Origin: Parelaphostrongylus tenuis
Taxonomy: Eukaryota > Nematoda > Chromadorea > Rhabditida > Metastrongylidae
Direction: 5' to 3'
NCBI GenBank assembly: GCA_019055375.1
Contig: JAHQIW010007146.1
Coordinates: 62,001 to 126,000, forward strand
Length of the DNA stretch: 64,000 nt
Below the pieces are notes generated by a model. It had not been told where the DNA came from. It did no database searches and worked only from the letters and a program-made list of their open reading frames with translations. Within the stretch, counting starts at the first letter, position 1. Each line of letters opens with the position of its first letter. Made by a program: the position numbers and the translations under genes. This document shows positions 19,560 to 30,700 of the stretch, piece after piece.

Positions 19560-22500
19560 GTACATCCATTTTCTGAAGAACGCGAAATGTCGAAACGTCA
19601 GTTAACAAACTATACTGCTATTTGTGCTAATACTACAACCATAGCTACCAATCTCGCGTCGTTTAGAAGTTAAATATTTACATATATCGCTCTGAAACAT
19701 GATGTAACTCCAAACATTGCTAGCGCTGAAAAAGTCATAGCTATTCACATCTGAACAACATTGGAGAAGACAAACCTCGTCGAAACGTTAGCCACTCCGC
19801 GATTACTGCATTGTTTGTGCTGCATTGCTAGATTGTATTATTACTGTTGCATTACGGATATTCAGTAATTACTACTAATTATACCTCGGAACTGCTCAAC
19901 AGAAAGAACTACTGATTTACTCCAAATATGCTAAGGTTGATTCGGCCTAGGAATTAATGCAAGATTCTCAGCAAAATAATTCCGATTAGTAAGAGAAGCC
20001 CTGTCACTAAGACTAAGAGTTGTCTTAACTGTCAAGCTATTCACTTCCTCCGTCGATGCGTAAAACTCTGATTGTTACGAATTTAATCAAATGAAAATGA
20101 CTTCACGAACTATGCGGGCTACCAAAGGACAATCAACGAATATTGAACATCAAAGTGCGACTTCTGCGCGAGTCACTTCGATCTAAACAAGATCTAGTGT
20201 ATTCTCAAATAAGAAGTGTGGGTCGAAAGGATTTTATTGTGCTCAGTATTTGAAGGATCACCGTTGGAGCAGAATCAAGGGTGCATCTTTTTGATCTGCA
20301 AGTCTATTAGGTCAGGTGCCAAAGTAGCCTTACGCAAAAATTTTGAATATCTTTTGAACAAACTGCATAGGCCAGCTTCGACAGAACACTACAACACCGT
20401 TGGCGAAAGCCTTAAGAGTCAACCTAACATCATTAAAGTGCTAAAAAAGTCAAGATCATCGTGTTAGGTGGCATGACTCTCTACGCTTCTCACCATCGTA
20501 ATCCCTTTTCAAGGAAACCCTGTGCAGCACCACATGCAGTTTGCAAGAACTTCAAGATCGATTACATTATAAAGCTAAACCAGAATCGTCCAATAGACAT
20601 GAACAACAAAATGTATGAGCAGTGCCAACGCCGCATTTCCATTGAGCGTTCTGTAGACAACAAGACCCTATTAACAAGGCAGATATCACTTTTCGCATGT
20701 TTCCGTACGAAACTCTTAGGATCCTTAACCACTATCGCGCGAAAAGATTTAGTTCCAACCTAACATTAGCGCAGAAAACGACATGCGTCAGATACGAAAA
20801 CTAAGAAAATTCAAAATCATTAGACTAATAGTTAGTGATAAGGGAGGAGAGTTTGTAATAATTCCTCATCAGTTGAATGTTGACATAACTAAGAACACCT
20901 TGAAGACACCACTCTATGTCGTCCATCATGTGACATGGAATTCCAAAAACAATATCAAAAATTGAACACAGAATGGATAAAAATAGCAAGCTTGGACGGT
21001 TTAAAGCCTTCCGTTATTTCTCAGTCAAAATTTCAACCACCACCATATCCGGTTTTATACTTACTTATTAGAACTCAGTTGATTTAGTTAGTATGCACTG
21101 ATGATCTTGCCCCCGCTAATCCATCAAACTTCAAACTTGGACCCATCATCATCTCCGTGGATGGACCAACGGATAAAATAAAGTTGTTTATAAACTTAAC
21201 ACTAGCCCAACTGTTAAAACACAATCCAGCTCACCTCAACAATACCCAAATGTTCCTAGACCGTCTACGTAACGCGTCTCCCAACAGAGGGAATGTAATG
21301 TAATCTTTCGATTCAACCGCCCTTTATACACACATGTCGAATCAGCCCGCAGTGTAAACCATCTGCGAGCTTCTAATGGAGCACAAAAACCACGAAGATG
21401 TGAGGTTTTTCCATTCGGCAATTCATGGCTCTCTCAAAAGAGTACGTAAACTGTTTAATCATTAGATGGTCTGGGAATCATTTTGCACAATTCAAAGAGT
21501 TGGCAATGGGACAACGACTAGCGCGAACCCTTGCTATAGCCTTCATATCTAATGTGGAGCCCCAGTAATCTATCTCCAGCCGTTACTTTACTGTAGAATA
21601 TAAATGATCGCTCTATGGTCTGCTCAGCGCAAGAGGAGATAGAGAAATGTTTTGAGTTGTTGAATAGTTGGTCAGAGTATGTAAAGTTCACCCGTGAGAA
21701 TCCGAAAGCAAATTGGCATCCATTTTTGAACGTTCAACCCAACCGATCTCACAACTCCTACAGCACAGAATATTACCGCAAACCACGCAACAAAACCATC
21801 TTGGTTCATTACCTATCTTCTCCGCCTTCACACACAAGGAGCGCACTTGAGAAAAAACATGTTTCGGACTGTTATCAATGTGTGCACATGAGAAGAACTA
21901 AAGGTAATCATTAAGCTGGACGCGAAATATGGTCTTCTCTAATGATTACGATATGGTAGAGCTCCTCGGGTTAGATTTAAAGGAAACTCGGCGCCTCCAG
22001 CTGGAAAGTCTGGCGAGAGTAAGGTTTCATTCACCCCGTCCTTTATTTTTAAAAACGTAAGTACAGATATCAAACGCTGCCTAAAAAGTGCGGGTTTGGA
22101 TAATTCGGTAGCAGTGGCTGAGATACCACCAAATACACCAAAGCGCCAATTAATCGCTCTATGACCGCCTCTGTTAAATGAAAGACTGTGAAGTTTATCA
22201 AACGGTAACGACGGCGACTGCATGAGATCTGGTGGAACCTACTTGATTTCTGGCAAGACATTCGGGGATGAGTACACCGTCGAAACGAGTAGACCATTCT
22301 GCATTCGTATGAAAGAGCACCTAGCCGGAAAAAATAATTGCGACCAAAAACCCTACTAGGCACTCATGAGAAAAAAAATCATAAAGGACCACATTATAAG
22401 GTCTAATTCGCGGTCCTCGCTTAGGAATCATGGACAACCGCGCGTAAAACCTTGGAAGCCTTTTAGATGCGTAGTAAAATCTCATAAATGAATCGCATAG

Positions 22501-22790
22501 AATTTTAGAATGAAGCTTTTCGCTATGAGATCTAGAATTTGTCTCTTACCTATTTGCTGAGTTAATGGAGGCTTTTGACTAAATAATTTGCGGACCAATT
22601 TGACCTTTCCAGGCTCTGAAGAAGGCTAGCCTCGGCGAAACATTAGCCACTACACGATTATTATATTGTTTGTGCTGCATTATTAGACTGTATTAATATT
22701 GTATTGCATTACAGATATTCAATAAATGCTATTATTAACACTTCGGAATTGTTCAATGGAAAATCTACAAATTTATTCCATAATAGGAGA
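19560..22790 (+). mobile_element. Decayed Penelope-like retroelement (near complete)
   Basis: Order matches a PLE: terminal repeats with hammerhead-like motifs (19571-19604 and 19762-19795), a broken ORF from about 20200, and a matching terminal repeat at 22612-22790. Translated pieces in order: LIVSDKGGEFVII, GPIISSVDGPTDKI and LRNASP (RT entry), SFDSTALYTHMSNQ (YT motif), then QEEIEKCFELLNSWSEYVKF, NWHPFLNV, YYRKPRNKTILVHYLSSPP, and at 22261 GDEYTVETSRPFCIRMKEHL (GIY-YIG endonuclease). Multiple stops and frameshifts make it dead. The 5' and 3' terminal repeats (19762-19920 and 22617-22770) are clearly alignable. Confidence 0.75.
22612..22649 (+). ncRNA. PLE-type hammerhead-like motif, 3' terminal repeat
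   Basis: GGCT, CTGAAGA, A, a mutated stem II (GGCTAGCCTCGGC; the 55.7 kb relative has GGCGAGCCTCGCC, which pairs), GAAA, CATT, AGCC. Stem I GGCT/AGCC pairs. Degraded in stem II and stem III. Confidence 0.45.
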
Positions 22791-22809
22791 TGTTTTAGTC
22801 TGTGGGAAT

Positions 22810-23245
22810 GATTAGAGCGTTTTTGAGGTTGATACGTCAGTGGTTTACGTACGTCTTGGTGGTATCGCACTCTTCATCAGAGCCACACACCCCACACCAA
22901 ACACTATTTTGTAGTAGGGATAGGGAGACGCTTGGTGATAACACGTGATACTGCGATATTATCATTTTTCCAGTCGATGCATTGCTTCTGGTAGTGAATA
23001 CGTATACATTACCTTCCAGTCTACTATTTTAGACATCGCTTATAACAGGGCTGAAAAAAACTTTTCGATGACAGTACGTGATATTGCGTATCACCATTTT
23101 TCACTAGGGTGAGGGTCCAGTATTTAGGGTTCAGTTAAGGCTACAAAGCAGGGCTATTGTGGGGGGGGGGGGGGTGTAGCTTTGATGAACAAGCGATACC
23201 ACCAAGACGTGAGTGAGCCTTTAACGCACCAACCTTGAAAGGGCT
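22810..23245. repeat. Foldback repeat with hammerhead-like arms
   Basis: Arms at about 22815-22890 and 23170-23245 are reverse complements around GCGATACCACCAAGACGT. The middle holds TTTTTCCAGTCGATGCATTGC and a run of 14 G at 23161-23174. It belongs to the same family as 31460-31930. No coding capacity. Confidence 0.55.
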
Positions 23246-23384
23246 ATAAAGATTCTCACAGCTTATATTCAATGTTTTTAGAAACGTTTGGAAAATTTTA
23301 TTTTAAGGTATTGTAGATGTTAATCTATCAGCTCTTTCGTGTTTCAGACCGCTGTATACAAACAAAAGCATTTCTTAACCCAAT

Positions 23385-23640
23385 GATGTAGAGTGGTGCG
23401 CTTGGACTGCACTGCGAATGACCGAGCAACTCCCAGCCCAGTTCGGTCAACTTTTTATTTGTCAATTTGGCGGCATGCAACCTTGCGTTATCTTGAAGCA
23501 GGAAAAAACTGAGGCTATGACAACATAACAGGGCTCAATTGCAGCGGTCCAGGTGCTCGCAGTAGCGCTTGGTGTTGATCGTTTCTTCGGCTGGCAGCAA
23601 GTCCCAGTGAAAGTCTATGTATGGCGTCTCAATTCGTATT
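23385..23640 (-). pseudogene. mariner transposase, catalytic-core fragment
   Basis: The minus strand encodes IDFHWDLLPAEETINTKRYCEHLDR, in pieces of one frame, then after a disruption QDNARLHAAKLT and ELGWELL. These are the middle to C-terminal mariner catalytic motifs. The usual HPPYSPDLAP stretch has decayed. Different in sequence from the 6.8 kb fragment, so probably another mariner lineage. Confidence 0.75.
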
Positions 23641-23947
23641 CGTTAAGCAGCTAATTGCGATAAAGGCTCCGTTGAGCGGCTAGGATATGGTACAGTAAGT
23701 AAGGACAAATTTGCTAACAAAAGAAAGTGCGAAAGATCCTGCACAAAGCGGTATTGATTTGTTGCCTGAGATTTGGTAGAAATGTGTTCAGGGTGATGGC
23801 GCATACTCTGAGTAGTGTTGTTAAAAAATATCACTTACTTCTGGTCAAGAGATTTGTTGTTATTGCTCTAGTGTCAAAACTTATGAGACCTATCATTATA
23901 TTAGTATTAATATATGTCAATATATTTTTGCTATATTAATATCAATC

Positions 23948-24007
23948 ACCACACACCACACACACAACACATATAACCCACACACCACACACACACCACA
24001 CACACCA

Positions 24008-24047
<40 letters not shown>
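23948..24047. repeat. (CA)n-rich simple repeat
   Basis: About 100 bp of ACACCACAC units grading into pure (CA)n. Confidence 0.95.
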
Positions 24048-24050
<3 letters not shown>

Positions 24051-24734
24051 GGAAGATATTGCTAGCGACTATTTGATAACTATTGACGAGGGTTCAGTAA
24101 TCTAAGTAAATATAAGATATACGCCTACATTTTCTAAACATTGTATGTGTTTAATGCATTCCACTGCTTCAGAATGTTATTGGTCGTTCCCTAAGTTATG
24201 GCATTAGAGCAAAATAGACCAAATTTCCAACCGGAAGTAATTAGATTTTAACGAATTTGCTATCGTTCAACTGCGCATTTTCTTGCGAATATTTTGGTAT
24301 ACAAGCTTCTCAAAACTCCTGCAATAGTAGCTGATTTTCCAAACGATTCAGAGTGAAAGGATGAGAGAATTGGCGAAAGTTTTTCTACCGTCATTTCTTA
24401 CTTATCTCTCGCTGATGTCGGATTAATCTTTTCACGCAATTAATCAAATCACTGCATATTCCTTCCTGAACAGATCTGGTACATTTTGACAATCCCGAAA
24501 TAATGAAATGCATGTGCGCAAGGGGTAGTTTTGTACCGATATGAATTTCGTGTTTTCAGGCACCTTTGACAACTGCATTATCCCAGTGAGGATAGTAATT
24601 AGATATACTCCTAATGCTACTTTTTCATTTTCGCACTTGAGTTAACATGAAATGATATCAATTAAAGAGTTTTATTTTAACAGTATTTACATGTGTATTT
24701 ATAGTAAATAATTATGACAAAGAAAGAAAGATCA

Positions 24735-27700
24735 TTATGTTAGTTGAATCACGGATATATTCTGATTCCGTTTGTTTGCGGTTTTTTCATTCTTCATGAG
24801 AGCAAGCTGCCGTTCTTCTTTTGTCATGAACAGCATTTCCACTTCATCTATCGAATAACCTTTTGTTTCAGGTAGGAAAATGTAGATGAAAATCAGTGCG
24901 ACCATCGTCAGACCGGCATAGAGGAAAAACGTACCTGAAAATCGAAAAAATGGTCAAAACATGTAGATCTACTAGAAATAATGCGGGCATGAGTTTTTTT
25001 TCACAACATGCTTAAATTGTTACATATGAAGCTCTGGACGGAATAGCTTGAACGCGAGTCAGTGGCCTCAGGCATTGATCATCTACTGGCACAATGGCAC
25101 AGATAGAAAGAATTAGAGCGAGGGTTTGTGTGAAATTGGTTGTCCGAAAGTGCGTTGCCTCGGAAAGGTTAATCGTGATTAATTCAATTACCACACATCA
25201 GGTTCCAGGTTTTGTTTATGTTTGAAAATCTTTATGCTTATATTTTGCAATGACATTTGTTGTTAAATTTATTCATTATGTCAGTAGAGCAGAAAACTTT
25301 CTCTGGCAGTTTCTGTTAATTATAAATAATAACGACTATGAAGGCTTGAAATAGAAATGAACCGGAGTTCATCGATCAAAATAAATTCAACTTGGAACGG
25401 GATAAGCAATCAGCGCACCGAATTTCGTTATCGCTTGACTGAGTGACAAGAACGTAAGAGAGATAATCAGATTGAATGTCCAGTTACAAGCAGTTGTGAT
25501 TGATACACATGTACTCCTTGCCCATAGCGGATAGAATTCAGCATTTACCACCCATGGCAAAGGAGCGTATCCTGAAAAACAAATGTGGGTGAATAAGTAA
25601 TGGGTAAGGTTGCAGGAATGAGGTGAAGGAAAGAGGTAAATGCAAGTACCATCAGTGATTATGAAACATTAATGCATTCACAGGTGGAGACGACCGCAAA
25701 AAGCGTGACAATGACTATTACGGCAAAATCAGTAGTCTCATAATACAAGATGCAGACATTTGAGCGATCTCCTCGACTCCTTATATATAGTTATCGACGA
25801 CGTACGCTTTACCCTCTATGTCAGGTGAAACATTCACCTAACACAGAGTGTTGTGCACTCGATTGCTCATTGGCTGGTACTTTTATCATAATTATACTTT
25901 TATCTCGAGTGCTTTGTTTAGATCACGCTCAAATTTCAATATATCCTTTCATCATTACTTGAGGTATAATTATGATAAAAGTACCAGCCAATGAGCAATC
26001 GAGTGCACAACACTCTGTGTTAGGTTAATGTTTCACCTGACATAGAGTGTAAAGCGTACGTCGTCGATAACTATATGTAAGGAGTGTGACGCTCCCGAGA
26101 GAACTGACTATAAAAAGATCGACAGACGACGGGTTCTGCCCGGCTGATGAGTCTGTAAGGACGAAACAGGTGTCTCGGGCTGTACAAGAGCCCTTACCAA
26201 ACCACATGACATGTTGGCTCAAATAATGATGAAAGGATGTATTGAAATTTGAGCGTGGTCTAAACAAAGCACTCGAGATAAAGGTATAATGAGAGGATAA
26301 TCGAGAAGCAACAAGATTTTCCTACTAGATGACTTTTAAAGAAAGCCGTCGATGTTCGATATTATGGTCTATTCTTTGAAAGAAGCACTTTTTTAAAACA
26401 ACAACTTGGCCCATATGTGTTCACGCCAGCCTACCGATTGAAAATGACAGTAAGTAGAGAACCATAATGATAATTGGCAACACTGTCAGAGCAGTCTTGC
26501 AAGAATTTCGATCCCATTCGTACGACGTTCCTATAAATGGATGAAAATTGGAAAATATGCTATACATTTCTATATCGGTAGTCTTTCCATAAAATGATAT
26601 AATAAGACGTTGAAGATGGTAGAGAAAATTAACGTAGGAAATTAGTTTTCTCACCAATTAGTTCAAGAGATCTACATGGTCCTACAGCCGATACCAACAA
26701 ATCATCATCATATTTTGCAAGACAGTAACCTAAAAATCCACTGCTGCAGAAAATGTCAGTTAAGATAAATCAATAATTTTCTGAGTAGATATAGGAGAAA
26801 AGGGAGGGTGCAATACAGATACAAAGAAAGGTGAAGAAGATTCTATTTAGGTACCTGATTTCAACGCTTTTATTTCACAAAAACCACATGCTTCATTAGT
26901 TACACAGAAGTCGCAGTTGCTGAAAGAAAAATAATTGTTCTCCATGGATCACAAAAAGTCAACTCTTCACAAAGTGATGACCCCAAGTGACACGTTTGAT
27001 TAGTCGGTTTCTGCTGCACTTGTCCGCACACTGGTGAAAAATAATATTTTCAATACATGTGAGTTTACTACAAGTAATTCCTGTCGCTATTGCAAGGTGT
27101 GAGATCGCTCAATGAGAACAAGGCCAATATCCGACTAAGATCATTGGTCAACTAGGAAAGGCGCTAAACTCTCGGTCTAAGCGATTAGTTAAAACATAGT
27201 TATTCATCAGAAACCATGATATCCACTGCCACAAAAGGCGAAAATTGCAAGAGATACAAATTCATTTCCTTGTTATAACGTTTTATTTCGTAAACGCATA
27301 TTTTGTAGAGCGCATATCACTGCAATTCAATCGACGTCTTTTGCCGTCGGAAAGATCGTAACTGCTAAATATATGACAACTATTTTTTACAAACAAAAAT
27401 GCAGTAACATCCGGGTTCATTTCTGAAGATGCATACGATACTTTTTATTACGCGCTATCTGTTACATTAAGTCGGTGGAAGAATAGTTGCGGATGCACTC
27501 TTGGATTGTGTCGTTTGATATTGGATCAAGATCTTGAATAATTGTGATTTTGTTGCTAATGACGCATTTGTTTCTGTATATTTTATATCCATTTTAGACC
27601 ATGGAACAGATGGTGGTTGGTGTAAAAGTATCCACGGTTTCAGGCCGTGAGTTCAAATTTGGTCGTAAAGCAACAGAAACAACATGCAACATCAACAACG

Positions 27701-30700
27701 CAATTGGCCCAAAATCCACTGGCAAACGCAGCGTACAATGATGGTTTAAAAATTTCGTAGAAGAGACGCATTTCAACAATGCATAAACCGTAATTATTTT
27801 TTCAACAGCCTCATCAGATCTCATGTGAAAAGCAACCAACGAATCTGATCCTCTCAAGACTACAGAAGATGTTGCGAAAGAGTTTAACGTCGATCAATCT
27901 AATGTTCTCGCCCTTTGATGCAATCTTCAAATTGAATGCGGTTTTAGTACAGTCTGCAACCGCTATTACTCTTTCACCAACCTTGCATTATTCTATTGCT
28001 ATCATGCAATATTTGTAAGCATTTATATTCACTTCAAAAATTCGAATCAGTTGAGTTCTTCTCTATACTGAAAATCTTTCACAAATTACTAACCTGTACT
28101 GCTCACAGACTTTCTGTGTACTATCGGGATATGATTGATTGATAAACGATTGATCGTGAAGAGCCACTGCAGAGTCCTAGAACAATACAGAGTCAACGAG
28201 ATGGAAATTCTCAAAGAATTTTACAGTTATCTGCTCTTCCGCTAGAGGAAGATCCGAGAAGTCTTCAAGGCTCAAATATTAATATATTCGCAGAAAGCTA
28301 CAATTTCATTCAGCTTATTTTTGTAGTGCCTGATTTCCATATTAATCGCAGGGTACGGTGCAAAAGGTGACCAGAAGAACGCTAAGTAAAGAGCAGAACT
28401 TAAAACCTAACATGATATAGAACTCGCGATTGCCCTTCCCGGGTACTTAAGTGTTACTCACTCCACTTCCTTGCTCCTCATTCTGCTTATCACTCAGCCT
28501 TGTTTTATGCCCTCGTTGACACGTGAGGGTGATAGCAAAAAGGTAATTGTTGGTTCGAAACCTCCTCAAGTTTCAAGTGCTTGTGTCCCACTACATTTGT
28601 AGATGTATTTGACATTCATACTCTGAGGCTAAAAGGAGATTTTCCAAGTAGATAAAGTAGACAATTTTTTACTAAGGTTCATGCCGATTTATGATCTTTG
28701 AGTCAAACCTATAGACAAGGTGATTGTTTTTAGTCATCGAATACGTTAAAATACGACTGAAAGAAAGACAGAGCGAGGGAGCTGATGATGCAATGAACAC
28801 AGATTATTGAAGGAAAATAATAAAATCTCATTGTTAATGCTTAACGAGCTAAGAAATTGTAAAAGTACTGAGATATTCAGTTAAGATTTTACATTAAAAA
28901 TTGTATGTACCCAAATACAAATTCGATTGATCGAAATTATAGAAAAAGAGGTCATAAAATTAAAAAAAGTTGCTTGACGCACACACTTTCAAAAATTCTT
29001 CCAGCTTTCAAAAACAAAGCTTTATAAGTAAAGACAAATCTGTTAAACTGGGCAAGCTTCTATAATTCCTAATTTTCTTCTTGAGACAGACTGTACAATA
29101 AATCTCTCCCCAATCAGAAAGATGAATTATCAATCAGCTAGAGACTACATAAAAAATGAGACAAAGCAAAAAATTATTTTCTGGCAGAAAAAAGCTCTCC
29201 TTACCTTGTTGATGAGAACAAAGGCGACGCCCATCGCAAGAAGTGTCAGAATAACGCAGCTTACTGAGATCATAAATAAAACTCGACGTCCCACACGTTC
29301 GATCAGGGCCATCGGAATAAGCGTGCCCAAGAAATTTACCACTAAAAGTCGATGTCGATCGATAGAATCTATCAATAACCACATTTGAAGCAGAAAAACC
29401 CAAAAGCTTCCATACTTGAAGTTCCGACAGTAATCCAGATCGTTATGTGCGGGTCATTCACTCCGGATGATTGAATAATTTTTCCTGTATAATACCTGGA
29501 AACGTTTCTTATTCTTTCACTTTTAAATGACTTCGTTTCGCGCGATTCCGCCTAGGAAAATATGAAAAATTTGCGCGGAACCGCCAAAAGTGCACGTGAT
29601 CTTTGAGCATGACAAATATAGTGGAACTGACTACAAAAGAATGATTACAGCGGTTTTTGTAAGGTCTTCCACTTATTATAAACTTCTGGAAAATTATTTT
29701 CTCGGGAAACAATAAAAACTTACATGACAGTATTAATGCCAGATAGTTGTTGAAATGCCTGTATTGCACTGCCAATGAGAAGCGCCTTGCGGACATGAGG
29801 TGTGCATAAGATTCGCAACAGTATCGAGCCACCAGCTTCAAGCAAACGATTACGGTAAAATTATTCCGGAGAGAACTCTCTATACGAGAAAAAGGGGCAT
29901 ATTTAGCTTCACGGTAGCATAACTGCACGAGATGCAATGCTTAAAGTGACGTGCAACACGAACATAGTCTTTGGCTCGATTGCGTGACTCGGGCTCATAA
30001 AGACCTTCATTACTTCAGGGTCAATAAAATAGTATCTTCTGTTACTAGTTCTCTTTTTTAGCTCTCAAAACTCTGCGTGACACAGAAGTGGTGCCGACTT
30101 AGTATATTGATAGGCTACCCGGTCTCATCGTTTAATGCAAATATGTGTTCAACCACCATTACGATGGAGATGCTTGGTATATCACTAACGAATCGCCATA
30201 GATTTCTTTTGCCCTGTAATGACCTACCCCCTAATTGCTACGGCCGTAGTCTTAGGTGTTGTCTCATTTTCTGAGCATCCGGACGAAAATGTGGCCTTGA
30301 AAGCACCTCACGGTTAAACACTTCACGATAAAAAGTTATAAAAATGAGAGCTCCATGTAGAAGAGTTTGGGTAGAAAAGTCTGGTCAAACAAAATTGCCT
30401 TACTCACCTGCCTTTTTTCGATATTGGTGCTATTTGATTTGACTTTGCTACAAAAGAATGGATTTCATAGGTTTAAATGTTACATACCGGCATGTTCTAA
30501 TCTTGCCATTGTTTCCATTTTATGACCTTGACGGATTTCAGCAATTTCGTATTGAACCCATTCATCATCTCCGTTGTAGACTTTTCTGAGAACCTTTATG
30601 GAAAACATAGGAGAGAAAAACTAGGATTTTATTGTAGGAAGTTTTGAAGAAGTGTGTAATAGTCAATCACCGCTTCGGTTTCTTCTTTCAGATCATGCTC

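Noticed and set aside
23161..23174. G-quadruplex regulatory element at the 14-G run
   Set aside because: A single homopolymer inside a foldback repeat; could equally be slippage or a sequencing artefact.
23948..24047. CRISPR-like or satellite array
   Set aside because: Simple CA-rich repeat without spacers or a defined repeat unit.
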